A DNA stretch of 64,000 nt, from the NCBI RefSeq assembly GCF_025717515.1, contig NZ_JAJIRN010000002.1, forward strand, positions 1 through 64,000, in the 5' to 3' direction. Both the position numbers and the translations under genes were made by a program. Within the stretch, counting starts at the first letter, position 1; the number at the start of each line of letters is the position of its first letter. Shown here piece after piece: positions 38,271-48,299 of this stretch. This DNA is from Roseateles oligotrophus (GTDB lineage Bacteria; Pseudomonadota; Gammaproteobacteria; Burkholderiales; Burkholderiaceae_C). The notes under the pieces were generated by a model that was not told the DNA's origin, searched no databases, and worked only from the letters and a program-made list of their open reading frames with translations.

Positions 38271-38846
38271 TCAATCGAGCGTGCGCGGCTTGAATCGGCG
38301 CTCGTCATTGAAGAGAAACGTCTCAGTGAATTTCCATGGCGCCGGCAGGCGAGAAAGATCACCGAACGGCGCGGCGCGGTGCACGGCGTCGATGGCCAAT
38401 TGAACCGTGCCGGGCTCTTGCCTGGGCCGGCGCAGCACGACGATGCGCTTGATGGAACCATCGCGGTTCAAGTCCACCTCAAGAACCGGGATGGCCAGCA
38501 AAATCTCAGGCACCGCGCCCATATAGCTTTGCTGAGGATTTGCGGCGACCAAGCGATGTGCGGCCTGCACGCGCAACTCGTCATGGGTGCGAGGTGACTT
38601 TGGGGGCGCCAGGGTGGCTGCGGTTTCCTGCCCCGCACCCGAGGGTGAAGGTTTCGCCGGCTGTGGCTTGATTTGCTCACCGGCGGCAGGCAAATTTGCG
38701 CTCGTGGTCGCTGCCGCGACCCCGGGCGCCGGTGTTCGCGGGCTGTCGGAGCAACCCGTCATCAAGACCAGCAAGCCCAAACCGGCAACGGCCATCAAGG
38801 GTCTGGCGCATGAACTCAGCGCGGTGTTGTGACGCAATGTTTTCAA
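38271..38846 (-). CDS. Lipoprotein with TonB C-terminal-like domain
   Basis: A protein with lipobox LMTGC, so probably lipidated. After it come Pro/Ala-rich residues and a C-terminal domain with IPVLEVDLNRDGSIKRIVVL and VQLAIDAVHRAAPF, WKFTETFLF, resembling TonB C-terminal folds. The start is uncertain: ATG at 38795 leaves no charged n-region, while TTG at 38846 gives MKTLRHNTALSS before the hydrophobic part; I use TTG. It starts ten bases after the uvrC stop, so the two are cotranscribed. The function is not known. Confidence 0.75.
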   Translation of the reverse strand: MKTLRHNTALSSCARPLMAVAGLGLLVLMTGCSDSPRTPAPGVAAATTSANLPAAGEQIKPQPAKPSPSGAGQETAATLAPPKSPRTHDELRVQAAHRLVAANPQQSYMGAVPEILLAIPVLEVDLNRDGSIKRIVVLRRPRQEPGTVQLAIDAVHRAAPFGDLSRLPAPWKFTETFLFNDERRFKPRTLD

Positions 38847-38856
38847 ATTGATTCGA

Positions 38857-40899
38857 TCAGTGCAAGACACGGTAAATCTCCTCCGCCAATTCCTTTGAAA
38901 TACCCTTGACGGTGGCGATCTCATCCACGCTCGCCTCGGTGACGCCTCGCACGCCACCGAAACGCTGCAACAACTGCGCACGCTTCTTGGGGCCAATGCC
39001 GTCGATATCCTCCAGGCGCGAACCGCCGGTGCGTACCGCCGCTCGCTTGGCGCGCATGCCGGTGATGGCGAATCGATGGGCCTCATCGCGAATCTGCGCC
39101 ACCAGCATCAAGGCGGCCGAGTCACGACCCAGATAGACCTTGGGCCGACCATCGGCAAACACCAATTCTTCCAGGCCGACCTTGCGGCCTTCGCCCTTCT
39201 CTACCCCGACGATCAAACTCAAGTCCAAGCCCAATTCCTCGAACACTTCCCTGGCCATCGAAACCTGGCCCCGCCCGCCGTCCACCAGCACCAAGTCCGG
39301 CAGCCTTGCATTGCCCATTTGCGCCGCCTCCGCCATCTTGCTGTAACGGCGCGTCAAGACCTGGCGCATCGCCGCATAGTCATCACCGCCGGTGATTCCG
39401 TCGATGTTGTAACGCCGATATTGAGCGCTCTGCATTTGATGGCCCTCGAACACCACGCATGAGGCCACCGTGGCCTCTCCCGCCGTGTGACTGATATCGA
39501 AACACTCGATCTTGAAGGCATCCACATCCTGCACCGAGAGGTCCAAGGCATCGACCAGCGCCCGCGTACGCGCCTGCTGCGAGCCTTCCTCCGAGAGCAG
39601 GCGGGCAAGCGCCAGTTCCGCGCCCTTGATGCACATTTCCTGCCAGATCCGCCGCTGCGCGCGCGGCTGAGCCTGCGTCGTCACCTTGTAGCCGGCCTGC
39701 TCCGTTAAAACGGCGCACAGCGACTCGTCGACCGCTTCGCTAAGCACGATCAGCGACGGCACATGAGCCTCCAGATAATGCTGAGCCATAAAGGCCTCAA
39801 GCACCAAGCGTTCGGGTGACACGCTGTCGGTCTGCTCCTCTTCGGACAGCAAGACGGCGGTCGCCTCCTCAACATGCTTGGGGAAGAAGGCCCGGTCCCC
39901 CAGATGACGCCCACCGCGCACCATGGCCAGATTCACGCAGGCCCGCCCGCCCTGTACCTTGGCGGCCAGGATATCGACATCGCGGTCGCGCCCGGTGGCG
40001 CTGTTTTCGTCCACCGATTGCTGTTGCAAGACCCGCGCCAGGGCAGAAATCTGATTACGCACCTCGGCCGCCGACTCAAACTGCAGCGCGTCGGCAAAGG
40101 CCATCATCTGCGCCTGCAGGCCGTCCATCACCTCCTGGGTTTCGCCCAGCAAAAAGCGCTCGGCATTGCTGACATTGCGGGCATAGCCGCCATTGCCGTC
40201 GTTTTGCAGGTCGGGCACACAAGGCCCCGAACAGCGGCGAATTTGATAGAGCAGACAAGGCCGACTGCGGTTATTGAAGACGGTGTCCTCGCAGGTTCGC
40301 AGCTTGAATACTTTTTGAATCAGCTGAATCGACTCCTTGACCGCCCAGGCGCTCGGGAAGGGCCCGAAGTAGCGATGACGCCGATCCACCGCGCCACGGT
40401 AATAGCTGAGCCTGGGGAACTCATGCGCACTGAGCTTCAGATAGGGGTAGCTCTTGTCATCGCGGAACAAGATATTGAACTTGGGGTTCAAGGTCTTGAT
40501 CAGATTGTTTTCCAGCAGCAAGGCTTCCGATTCGGTCCGCACCACGGTGGTTTCCAGCCGGGCAATGCGGGCCACCATCAGGCCGATGCGGGTGCCGCCG
40601 TGGTCCTTCTGAAAGTAGCTGGAGACGCGCTTCTTCAGGTGCTTGGCCTTGCCCACGTAAAGCACCTGCCCCTGCACGTCAAAGTAGCGATAAACGCCCG
40701 GCAAACCCGGCAAGGCCGCCACCTCAAGCAGCAGGCGCGCGCGTCCATCGCTGGCGGCTTGCTCAACCTCCACAACGCGCTGCGCCTCGGCGGCCTCGAC
40801 CAGTTTGCGTTCAGCCGTCCATTGCGCCTGCTGTTGGGCGCCGAGTTCGGCGGCGGTCGCGTCGTCATCATTCGTAGGGGAGACATCGGGCTCTTGCAT
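38857..40899 (-). CDS. uvrC: UvrABC system protein C
   Basis: Nuclease that makes both incisions in nucleotide excision repair. The GIY-YIG domain appears as [34 protein letters not shown] near residue 65, a UVR motif near [15 protein letters not shown], an RNase H-like C-terminal nuclease with CFDISHTAG and [10 protein letters not shown], and HhH at [19 protein letters not shown]. The N-terminus has about 50 extra residues (Glu/Ala-rich helix) before the usual start; a downstream start is possible. 680 residues from the ATG at 40899. Confidence 0.94.
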   Translation of the reverse strand: MQEPDVSPTNDDDATAAELGAQQQAQWTAERKLVEAAEAQRVVEVEQAASDGRARLLLEVAALPGLPGVYRYFDVQGQVLYVGKAKHLKKRVSSYFQKDHGGTRIGLMVARIARLETTVVRTESEALLLENNLIKTLNPKFNILFRDDKSYPYLKLSAHEFPRLSYYRGAVDRRHRYFGPFPSAWAVKESIQLIQKVFKLRTCEDTVFNNRSRPCLLYQIRRCSGPCVPDLQNDGNGGYARNVSNAERFLLGETQEVMDGLQAQMMAFADALQFESAAEVRNQISALARVLQQQSVDENSATGRDRDVDILAAKVQGGRACVNLAMVRGGRHLGDRAFFPKHVEEATAVLLSEEEQTDSVSPERLVLEAFMAQHYLEAHVPSLIVLSEAVDESLCAVLTEQAGYKVTTQAQPRAQRRIWQEMCIKGAELALARLLSEEGSQQARTRALVDALDLSVQDVDAFKIECFDISHTAGEATVASCVVFEGHQMQSAQYRRYNIDGITGGDDYAAMRQVLTRRYSKMAEAAQMGNARLPDLVLVDGGRGQVSMAREVFEELGLDLSLIVGVEKGEGRKVGLEELVFADGRPKVYLGRDSAALMLVAQIRDEAHRFAITGMRAKRAAVRTGGSRLEDIDGIGPKKRAQLLQRFGGVRGVTEASVDEIATVKGISKELAEEIYRVLH

Positions 40900-40962
40900 G
40901 GTGCGGGATTGTGCCGCCTCCTGCCAACATCGCGCCGCCAAACCGCAGCCGATAATTCCGCC

Positions 40963-42033
40963 ATGGGACTCATCTGGGACATTTTTTGCCGCGTCATCGA
41001 CAACTTTGGCGACATTGGCGTCAGTTCGCGGCTCGCCCGCGACTTGGCCGATCGCGGCGAGACGGTCAGGCTTTGGCTCGATGACACCAGCGCCTTGCAA
41101 TGGATGGCCGGCGCCGGCATGCCGCCCGGCATCAGCGTAAGGTACTGGGACGAGAGCTTGAGCGAGGCGCAGGCCGGAGATGTGGTGATCGAGACCTTCG
41201 GTTGCGAGTTGCCCCAGCCTTTCCTGGGCCGCATGGCGCAGCGCAGCATGCCGCCGCTTTGGCTCAATCTCGAATACCTCAGCGCCGAGCCCTATGTCGA
41301 ACGCAGCCACGGGCTAGCCTCACCGCAATTCACGGGTGCCGGGCGGGGGCTGCGCAAGCAATTTTTCTATCCCGGCTTCAGTGCACGCACCGGCGGCCTG
41401 TTGCGTGAGCCCGGCCTGCTGGTCGAGCAAGCCGGCTTTGATGCTTGTGCCTGGCTGGCCGCTCGGCAACTCGAGCGCCAAGCCGGCGAGCTCATTGTCA
41501 GTCTGTTTGCCTACGCCAACCCAGCCTTGCCGGACTTGCTGGCCGAATTGGCCAAAGAACCGACCCTGCTCTTGGTCTGCCCCGGCGCCGCCCAAGCACA
41601 AATGCTCGACTTGCAGCGCCGACAAGAACTGCCGACGGGCCACTTGCGCTGGCATGCGCTGCCCTATCTGAGCCAGGCCGATTACGACCGCCTGCTCTGG
41701 ACCTGCGACCTCAACTTTGTCCGTGGAGAGGATTCTTTTGTGCGCGCCCAATGGGCCGGCAAGCCCTTTGCCTGGCAAATCTATTTTCAAACCGATGGCG
41801 CGCATACCCCCAAGCTGGAGGCCTTCATGGACTTGTATCTGGCCGGCAGCGAGGCAAGCCTGGCCGAACAAACCCGCGCGCTTTGGCGAGGCTGGAATGG
41901 CCTGCAGGCCTGGAGCGGCGTAATGCCTGACCTGGAAGCAGCCCGGGGCCGGGCCATCAAATGGCGTGAACATTTGACGACCCAACAGGACTTGGTCAGC
42001 CAACTCCTGACCCTCGCACACAAATCAAGCTAA
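40963..42033 (+). CDS. earP: EF-P arginine rhamnosyltransferase EarP
   Basis: Transfers rhamnose from dTDP-L-rhamnose onto Arg32 of EF-P, which lets EF-P relieve polyproline stalling. The N-terminal [20 protein letters not shown] has the catalytic Asp residues, and [20 protein letters not shown] gives the conserved Glu motif of the donor site. Length 356 is normal. Start MGLIWDIF at 40963, 63 bases from the uvrC start (divergent). efp lies 249 bases downstream on the same strand. Confidence 0.94.
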   Translation: MGLIWDIFCRVIDNFGDIGVSSRLARDLADRGETVRLWLDDTSALQWMAGAGMPPGISVRYWDESLSEAQAGDVVIETFGCELPQPFLGRMAQRSMPPLWLNLEYLSAEPYVERSHGLASPQFTGAGRGLRKQFFYPGFSARTGGLLREPGLLVEQAGFDACAWLAARQLERQAGELIVSLFAYANPALPDLLAELAKEPTLLLVCPGAAQAQMLDLQRRQELPTGHLRWHALPYLSQADYDRLLWTCDLNFVRGEDSFVRAQWAGKPFAWQIYFQTDGAHTPKLEAFMDLYLAGSEASLAEQTRALWRGWNGLQAWSGVMPDLEAARGRAIKWREHLTTQQDLVSQLLTLAHKSS

Positions 42034-42282
42034 AATCAGCGGCTTTGCTGCGCCACTGGAAACCTCTTGGGTAAACCTCTTGGGGGATCGATGGTGTGAG
42101 CAGGCACCGAGACACCTTGATTTGGACGGACCCTCTGCATTGAATGTCTGCTCCGGTTTGAGAGATTTCCGCCTTGAAACAGGGGCAACCATGACTTCAA
42201 GCGAAACGCTCAAGCCAGCATTTCGATCCGATATTTCGAACTTAGGCTGCCTCAAACATTCCTCTCCCTCATCGGAACACTC
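42007..42282 (+). promoter_or_regulatory. Candidate efp promoter and leader
   Basis: CTGACC (42007-42012) and TAAAAT (42031-42036) with 18 bases between form a promoter candidate at the end of earP. The leader of about 240 bases has a 13-base tandem repeat (AAACCTCTTGGGT at 42060 and 42073) and an upstream ORF. Only the sequence is certain; promoter use is inference. Confidence 0.45.
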
Positions 42283-42286
42283 ATGA
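42191..42286 (+). CDS. Upstream ORF coupled to efp (possible leader peptide)
   Basis: A 31-codon ORF with AGGGG five bases before its ATG; its TGA overlaps the efp ATG (ATGA). It contains rare-looking codons and no Pro-Pro stretch, so it may be chance, but the geometry is that of translational coupling. No homologue is known to me. Confidence 0.3.
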   Translation: MTSSETLKPAFRSDISNLGCLKHSSPSSEHS

Positions 42287-42837
42287 AGATTGCACAAGAA
42301 TTTCGCGCCGGTAACGTGATCATGCACGGCAAGGACCCCATGGTCGTGCTGAAGACCGAGTACAGCCGCGGCGGCCGCAATGCAGCCACCGTGCGCATGA
42401 AGCTCAAGAGCCTGCTGAACAGCTCGGGCACCGAAGTGGTGTTCAAGGCCGACGACAAGCTCGACCAGGTCATGCTGGAAAAGAAGGACTGCACCTACAC
42501 CTACTTCGCTGACCCGATGTATGTGTTCATGGACCAGGACTACAACCAATTCGAGGTCGAGGCCGAGAACATGGGCGACGCGATCCAGTATCTGGAAGAC
42601 GCGATGCCGGTGGAAGTCGTGTTCTATGACGGCAAGGCCATTTCGGTTGAAGTGCCTACCTCGGTGGTGCGCGAAGTCGTTTGGACCGAGCCCGCCGTCA
42701 AGGGCGACACATCGGGCAAGGTCTTGAAGCCTGCCAAGCTGGCCACCGGCTTCGAAATCCCGGTGCCAATCTTTGTTGCTCAAGGCGACAAGATCGAAAT
42801 CGACACCCGTACGCACGAGTACCGCAAGCGCGTCTAA
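42283..42837 (+). CDS. efp: Translation elongation factor P
   Basis: Ribosome-binding factor that rescues polyproline stalling. 184 residues; [20 protein letters not shown] then [14 protein letters not shown], in which residue 32 is Arg, the type modified by EarP instead of the Lys used by EpmA. The C-terminal domain runs to [22 protein letters not shown] precedes the ATG. It pairs with earP upstream and ends at a strong terminator. Confidence 0.97.
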   Translation: MKIAQEFRAGNVIMHGKDPMVVLKTEYSRGGRNAATVRMKLKSLLNSSGTEVVFKADDKLDQVMLEKKDCTYTYFADPMYVFMDQDYNQFEVEAENMGDAIQYLEDAMPVEVVFYDGKAISVEVPTSVVREVVWTEPAVKGDTSGKVLKPAKLATGFEIPVPIFVAQGDKIEIDTRTHEYRKRV

Positions 42838-42879
42838 AGCCGCTAGCGCTCAATTCGAGCGCACAGCGTTGACGCAAAA

Positions 42880-42905
42880 GAAAAGGCACCTTCGGGTGCC
42901 TTTTT
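42880..42905. terminator. Terminator between efp and ilvB
   Basis: Arms AAAAGGCACC and GGTGCCTTTTT with TTCG loop. It serves efp and the convergent ilvB. Confidence 0.88.
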
Positions 42906-42919
42906 GCATGGCGTCAGGC

Positions 42920-44701
42920 TTAGCTGGGGCGGTAGCCGCGATCCTTGGCCAGCCAGACCTCGTGATGGCCGGCGCCGGCCGGGATCATCGGGAAGCAGTT
43001 TTCCTCGGCCGCCACCACCACATCAAGAAAAAACGGCCCATCGGCGGCCAGGCATTCGGCCAAGGCGGCATCCAGATCCTCACGCCGCTCTACCCTTGCC
43101 GCCTGCCAGCCAAAGGCCTTGGCCAGCGCCACAAAGTCCGGCAGCGCCTCGGTATAGCTGTGGCTGTAGCGGCCACCGTGGATCAGCTCCTGCCACTGCC
43201 GCACCATGCCCATGCGGCCGTTATTGCACAGCACCAACTTGACCTGCGTACGGTGCTGGATCGCGGTCGACAGCTCCTGAATATTCATCAGCACCGAGGC
43301 ATCGCCGCTGACGCAGACGACCAGCTTGTCTGGATGCGCGATCTGCGCGCCGATCGCGGCCGGCAGGCCATAGCCCATGGTGCCGGCGCCACCCGAGGTC
43401 AGCCAGCGCCCCGGGCCTTCAATCTTCAGGTGTTGGGCGGCCCACATCTGATGTTGACCGACATCGGTCGCGACCACGGCGTCACGCCCAGCTATGGCCG
43501 ATTGCAGCCGGACCATCAAGGCCTGGGGCAAGATCCGACCCTCAGCCGCATCCTCGAAGCTCAAGGACTTCTCCGCACGCCAACGCTCGATGCGCTGCCA
43601 CCAATCGCTCAGGTCCACGGCAAGACAGGCACGCTCGGCCCATAGACGCTCCAAGGCCAAGAGGCTGGCCGTGCAGTCACCCAGCAGACCGACTTCCGTG
43701 CGCACCACCTTGCCAATCGAGCGCGCATCAATATCCAGGTGAATGACCTTCGCATGCGGGCAAAAACTATCCAGGCGCCCGGTCACCCGGTCATCAAAAC
43801 GCGCCCCGACGCAGACGATCAGGTCCGCCTCATGCATGGCCAGATTGGCCTCCAAAGTGCCGTGCATACCCAGCATGCCGAGGAACTGCGGGTCCGAGGC
43901 TGGGAAGGCGCCCAAACCCAGCAGCGTCAGCGTACAAGGCGCGCGGCTCAGGTGGACCAAGCGCTTGAAGGAGGCGCACGCCAAGGCGCCTGCATTGATC
44001 AAGCCGCCACCGCCATAAAAGATCGGCCGCTTGGCTTGGCTCAGCAGATCAATCGCCCGATTCAAGGACTCGGCATTGCAAGCCGGCTTGAGCGCCACGA
44101 TGTCGGCCTCGCCCTCTGCGCCTAGCTGACTCGTGCTGGGCGCCAACTGGAGATCTTTCGGAAAGTCCACCAAGACCGGCCCGGGCCGCCCGCCAGCCGC
44201 GCAGGCATGAGCCTGCATCACCACCGCCGCCACCTCGGCGGCGGCGCGGATCTGCACATTCCATTTGGTCACCGGCTTGGAAATTCCCAGCGCATCGCAT
44301 TCCTGAAAAGCATCGGTCCCGATGGCGCCGGTGGCCACCTGTCCGCTGATGCAAAGCACGGGAATCGAGTCGCACAAGGCATCGAGCAAGCCGGTCGTGG
44401 TGTTGCTCATGCCCGGACCCGAGGTCACAAACACCACGCCGACCCGGCCGGTGCTGCGCGCATAACCTTCGGCCGCATGGACAGCGGCCTGCTCATGACG
44501 CACCAGCACATGGCGCAATCTCGGCTCGGCGTGCAGCGCGTCATAGAGCGGCAGCACCGCGCCGCCTGGATAGCCGAAGACGGTATCGACCCCCAGACTC
44601 AAAAGCGTGGCAATCAGCGCCTGAGCACCATTGAGTTGAACTTGGGGCCGCAGCGCTGCAGCGGCCGATGAATGGAGGGATTTTTCGGGCATGGGCTTCA
44701 T
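42920..44701 (-). CDS. ilvB: Acetolactate synthase large subunit (TPP-dependent)
   Basis: Condenses pyruvate to acetolactate (or with 2-oxobutyrate) for Val/Leu/Ile synthesis. The catalytic Glu lies in [18 protein letters not shown], the FAD/domain part includes [13 protein letters not shown], and the TPP motif is [16 protein letters not shown] with [14 protein letters not shown]. Length 593 from MKPMPEKS at 44701 (TTG/ATG alternatives nearby) is normal. No regulatory small subunit gene is adjacent, so it may be an orphan or catabolic paralogue, controlled by the divergent Lrp-type gene 99 bases away. Confidence 0.9.
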   Translation of the reverse strand: MKPMPEKSLHSSAAAALRPQVQLNGAQALIATLLSLGVDTVFGYPGGAVLPLYDALHAEPRLRHVLVRHEQAAVHAAEGYARSTGRVGVVFVTSGPGMSNTTTGLLDALCDSIPVLCISGQVATGAIGTDAFQECDALGISKPVTKWNVQIRAAAEVAAVVMQAHACAAGGRPGPVLVDFPKDLQLAPSTSQLGAEGEADIVALKPACNAESLNRAIDLLSQAKRPIFYGGGGLINAGALACASFKRLVHLSRAPCTLTLLGLGAFPASDPQFLGMLGMHGTLEANLAMHEADLIVCVGARFDDRVTGRLDSFCPHAKVIHLDIDARSIGKVVRTEVGLLGDCTASLLALERLWAERACLAVDLSDWWQRIERWRAEKSLSFEDAAEGRILPQALMVRLQSAIAGRDAVVATDVGQHQMWAAQHLKIEGPGRWLTSGGAGTMGYGLPAAIGAQIAHPDKLVVCVSGDASVLMNIQELSTAIQHRTQVKLVLCNNGRMGMVRQWQELIHGGRYSHSYTEALPDFVALAKAFGWQAARVERREDLDAALAECLAADGPFFLDVVVAAEENCFPMIPAGAGHHEVWLAKDRGYRPS

Positions 44702-44800
44702 GTCAGCACTGTGCCAAAACTTGAGCAGCAAAGGCTGCCGAATTTCCTCAGAAATTCACTCGATTAAGCAAAATTTTCTGCCAAGCTAGAATTTACCAGC

Positions 44801-45262
44801 ATGAAACTGGATAAATTCGATTTTTCCATTCTGGCTGCCTTGCAGCAGGATGCCCGCATGAGCTTGGCCGACCTGAGCCAAACGGTCGGCCTGACCAGTT
44901 CACCCTGCTGGAGCCGGATCAAACGGATGGAAGAAGCCGGCGTGATCGAGGGCTATTCGGTGCGCGTCAACGCCGCCAAGATAGGCTTGGCCGACACCGT
45001 CATCGTGCAGGTCACACTGGACAACCATTCGGACGAGGCCTTGTTCGAATTTGGCCAGGCCTTGGAGCAAATTCCAGAGGTGCTGGAGGCCTTTTTGGTC
45101 TCGGGCGACTATGACTATTACGTCCGCATTGCCGTCGCCGACACGCGCGATTACGAGCGCTTGTTGCGCGAGCGCCTGTACAAGATACCGGGCATACGCC
45201 ACAGCAAATCAAGCTTCGTTTTGCGACAACTGAAGCAAAGTCAGCTACCGCTGAGGCGCTGA
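44801..45262 (+). CDS. Lrp/AsnC-family transcriptional regulator
   Basis: A 153-residue regulator with N-terminal helix-turn-helix (LDKFDFSILAALQQDARMSL, LSQTVGLTSSPCWSRIKRME) and an RAM ligand/oligomer domain (EVLEAFLVSGDYDYYVRI). It is divergent from ilvB, the classic position for a local amino-acid-responsive regulator. The effector amino acid is unknown. Confidence 0.92.
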   Translation: MKLDKFDFSILAALQQDARMSLADLSQTVGLTSSPCWSRIKRMEEAGVIEGYSVRVNAAKIGLADTVIVQVTLDNHSDEALFEFGQALEQIPEVLEAFLVSGDYDYYVRIAVADTRDYERLLRERLYKIPGIRHSKSSFVLRQLKQSQLPLRR

Positions 45263-45285
45263 AGCTCGGAGGCGCCAAGAAGTAC

Positions 45286-45543
45286 TCAGTGAACCTTGTG
45301 CGCGCTCTTGGCTTTGACCTTGCCGTGGCCGCTCTTGGCCTTCACTTTGCCCGACTTCTTCGCATGCTTGCCGCGCTTGGTGGCAAGTTTCAAGCTCTTT
45401 GACTTCTTTGTCGAAGCCTTGGCCGCAGGAACCGAATAGCGCTGCTGTTGCATCTGCGTCGTGCCGGCTTGGCTTGGCAGCGATTGAGCCAAGGCCAGGC
45501 TGGAAACAAAACCGCACAGGGCCAGAGCAATGATTTTCCTCAT
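45286..45543 (-). CDS. Small secreted Lys-rich protein
   Basis: An 85-residue protein with signal peptide MRKIIALALCGFVSSLALAQ, then a Gln-rich stretch and a strongly basic Lys/Ala/Ser tail with repeated KSGKVKAKSG-like units. It looks like a secreted basic peptide (possibly nucleic-acid or lipid-A binding). No family is recognised. Convergent with the Lrp gene; the 2OG gene lies upstream. Confidence 0.6.
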   Translation of the reverse strand: MRKIIALALCGFVSSLALAQSLPSQAGTTQMQQQRYSVPAAKASTKKSKSLKLATKRGKHAKKSGKVKAKSGHGKVKAKSAHKVH

Positions 45544-45616
45544 GGAATAACTTTCAAGAAGCGAGACAAAAAAACAAACAAAACTCGCGGCAACTCGGTG
45601 GCCCGCGAACTCGAAT

Positions 45617-46462
45617 CTAGACAAACACACCTTCACGCAACCATTTGGTTGCGACCCATTTTTCACCCTCGCGCACCGGCGCTCCGCCATGCAGGCTTTG
45701 GGTCTGTGGATGCGGCCTGTCATAGCTGAAGAAGACCGCATTACCCTTGATCGGAGACACATCAAGTTTAATGTCCGGGAAGATTGTCGCGCCGCCGGCC
45801 GCCGGCGTATTGAGGTACATCACGAGCGTGGCAACGCGCTGCCCGCCGCGCTTGAGAATCGCCGCCGCGCCATCCATTTCGGGGTCGAAATAGTCATAGT
45901 GCGGCAGATACTCCGCACCGGGGCGGTAACGCAGCACCTGCAGACCCTCGCCATGATCGATCGGCCAATTCAGGAACTCGGCCAGACGCGACTCCACCTT
46001 GCGGATCAACTCGCTTTCGCCGCGCTCAAAAAACATACCATCGCTGGTCCGCGCCGGATTGATCTCGCTACCGCCCTCGCTGCTAGCGACCGTCTCCGAG
46101 CGAGCCAAGCGCGCGCTCGCCGCAGCAACCATCGCATCGCATTCCTCATCGGACAAAAGACCGCCCAGCACGACAATGCGCGGCTGACTCAAGGTCAGCA
46201 AAACCTTCACCTCGCGCCCATCAATCCACAAGGTGGGCCGACCGCCACTGAGGTCAGGCTCCGGAACGCGGCTGGCCACCTGCACCGCAGCGTCGGACCC
46301 ATCGCCGACGGGCTCATCCAGCGCCCGCAAGGCCACCGATTCCTGCCAGCCGCTGCTCTTCATCGCGGCCAAGACCTGCTCGCGTGTAAAGCCTTGGCCG
46401 AGCTGCTCCCGGATCCATTCCCGCAACTCGGGGCTGATGCTTTGTTGTTGATGGCCACTCAT
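45617..46462 (-). CDS. 2-oxoglutarate/Fe(II) oxygenase, prolyl 4-hydroxylase type
   Basis: A 281-residue enzyme. The N-terminal 45 residues are helical (LREWIREQLGQGFTREQVLA). The oxygenase domain, about residues 75-280, has the metal HxD in YLPHYDYFDPEMDG and the distal His in HGGAPVREGEKWVATKWLRE with the Lys for 2-oxoglutarate. Substrate protein is unknown; bacterial members can act on EF-Tu or other proteins. Its start overlaps the yaaA stop, so the two genes are coupled. Confidence 0.88.
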   Translation of the reverse strand: MSGHQQQSISPELREWIREQLGQGFTREQVLAAMKSSGWQESVALRALDEPVGDGSDAAVQVASRVPEPDLSGGRPTLWIDGREVKVLLTLSQPRIVVLGGLLSDEECDAMVAAASARLARSETVASSEGGSEINPARTSDGMFFERGESELIRKVESRLAEFLNWPIDHGEGLQVLRYRPGAEYLPHYDYFDPEMDGAAAILKRGGQRVATLVMYLNTPAAGGATIFPDIKLDVSPIKGNAVFFSYDRPHPQTQSLHGGAPVREGEKWVATKWLREGVFV

Positions 46463-47253
46463 AGGCTTGACGATTCCAGTTTGCGCCTGAACACCAAACG
46501 CCCCGGCTCAGACAGATCAGCCTGGTAGGCATAACCCTCCGCCGCAAAACCATGCAGACCCGCCGGCGTATCGATCCGCTCGGTGATGGCGTAACGGGCC
46601 ATCAGGCCGCGCGCGCGTTTGGCAAAAAAACTGATGATTTTGTACTGCCCGTTTTTCCAATCTTCGAATACGCATTCGATCACGCGCGGCTGCAGGCCGG
46701 GGCGATCGACGGCCCGGAAGTACTCCTGCGAGGCCAGATTGACGATCACCGGCACCTGCGCGGCTGTCGCCCGCGCGTTCAGATGCCGAGTCAGTCGCTC
46801 GCCCCAGAATTTATATAGATTGGCACCGGCAGGGTTGGCCAAGCGGCTACCCATTTCAAGCCGATAGGGTTGAATCAAGTCCAAGGGCCGCAACACGCCG
46901 TAAAGCCCCGACAAAATTGCCAGGTGCTCTTGCGCCCACTGCAACTGCGCGGTGCTCAGCGTCGGGGCCGACAAGCCCTCGTAGACATCGCCGTTAAAGG
47001 CCAAGACCGCCGGCTTGCTGTTGCTATGGGTAAAGCTTGGCTTCCAAGCGCTGAAGCGCGCCACATTCAGCTCGGCCAGCGGCACCGACAAGCTCATCAT
47101 GGCCGCAATATCGGCCGGCGTCTTCGGTTTGAGCAGCTTGATCAACTCACTGGACTGGGGCACAAACTGCGGTTGACTGGCCAGGTCCAGCAGCGCTGGC
47201 GGCGTTGGGGTGTCGTAGTCGAGTGACTTGGCGGGGGAGAGCAAATAAAGCAT
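46459..47253 (-). CDS. yaaA: Peroxide stress protein YaaA (DUF328)
   Basis: DNA-binding protein that limits free iron and oxidative damage in E. coli. MLYLLSPAKSLDYDTPTPP, then FNGDVYEGLSA and LSGLYGVLRPLDLIQPYRLE match the family, and the tail has SQEYFRAVDRP and FFAKRARGLMARY. 264 residues from 47253, normal. It is cotranscribed with the 2OG oxygenase. Confidence 0.93.
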   Translation of the reverse strand: MLYLLSPAKSLDYDTPTPPALLDLASQPQFVPQSSELIKLLKPKTPADIAAMMSLSVPLAELNVARFSAWKPSFTHSNSKPAVLAFNGDVYEGLSAPTLSTAQLQWAQEHLAILSGLYGVLRPLDLIQPYRLEMGSRLANPAGANLYKFWGERLTRHLNARATAAQVPVIVNLASQEYFRAVDRPGLQPRVIECVFEDWKNGQYKIISFFAKRARGLMARYAITERIDTPAGLHGFAAEGYAYQADLSEPGRLVFRRKLESSSL

Positions 47254-47297
47254 GGGCGCGATTGTCGCCGCCCTTTTCACGACTCAGGCCCAAACTC

Positions 47298-48191
47298 TCA
47301 CCCTCGACGGCCTTTGAGCAACAAGATCACGCCGATCAGCACCACGCCGGCGGCGGCCCACTCGAAGGAACTGATGTGTTCGCCGGCAATCGCCACACCA
47401 AGCAACATCGCGATGACAGGGTTGACGAAGGAGTAGCTGGTCGCCAAGCCCGACGGCGCCTCGGCCAGCAAGACCATATAGGCGTTGAATCCGATCAAGG
47501 AACCAAAGATCACCAGATAGACCCAAGCGCCTATCGCTTGCGGCTGCGGCGGCCACTGCATGGCTTCGCCGCGCAGCAGGCTGATCATGATCAGCACCAC
47601 GCCGCCGGCCAGCATCTCACTGGCAAAACCCATTGCGCCCGGCGCCAAGGGAAACACCCGCTGCGACAACACACTGCCCAAGGACCAAGTCACACAAGCA
47701 ATGCTGATCGACAACAAGCCGATGGGCGAAGCACTGAAACCTTGGCCCTGCATCAGCATCAAGACGCCGGCCAAACCCACCGACATGCCCACCAACTCCA
47801 GACGTGTCGGCATCACCTTCCAGAACAAATTCAGCGCCGCCGTCATCAAGGGAATCACCGCGATGAAGGCCACCACCAGTCCCGAACCCACTGTTTGTTC
47901 GGCCGTGGCCGTAAAACCCATGCCGCCGCCCAACATCAAAGCGCCGATCACCAGCGCATTCAGCCATTGGCGCGGGGCCGGCCACACTGCGCCGCGCCAA
48001 CGCATCCATGCCGCCAATACAAGGCCGGCCGCCAAGAAGCGAGTCCCCATTTGGAAAAATGGCGGAAAGCTGATCAGCGCATATTTGATGGCCAGATAGG
48101 TCGAACCCCAGACCAGCCAAGTGGCGGCCAAACAGGCCAGAACACGCGGGCTTAGGCCCGTTTGCGGAGAAGAGATGGTGACGGTATTCAT
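47298..48191 (-). CDS. EamA-type DMT permease (YedA-like exporter)
   Basis: A 297-residue inner-membrane protein of two EamA repeats and about ten hydrophobic segments, for example LACLAATWLVWGSTYLAIKY, ALVIGALMLGGGMGFTATAE and SIACVTWSLGSVLSQRVF. Relatives export amino acids or metabolites. The divergent Lrp gene 109 bases away suggests amino-acid control. Confidence 0.9.
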   Translation of the reverse strand: MNTVTISSPQTGLSPRVLACLAATWLVWGSTYLAIKYALISFPPFFQMGTRFLAAGLVLAAWMRWRGAVWPAPRQWLNALVIGALMLGGGMGFTATAEQTVGSGLVVAFIAVIPLMTAALNLFWKVMPTRLELVGMSVGLAGVLMLMQGQGFSASPIGLLSISIACVTWSLGSVLSQRVFPLAPGAMGFASEMLAGGVVLIMISLLRGEAMQWPPQPQAIGAWVYLVIFGSLIGFNAYMVLLAEAPSGLATSYSFVNPVIAMLLGVAIAGEHISSFEWAAAGVVLIGVILLLKGRRG

Positions 48192-48299
48192 AGCCGTTAT
48201 CGTAGTTAAAACAGCTGCGTTCTTGAATACAAGTTAAAAGGCAAAAAACGGAAAATCAACTAACATTAAAGGAACACCAGCACCATTACCTTCAAAATC

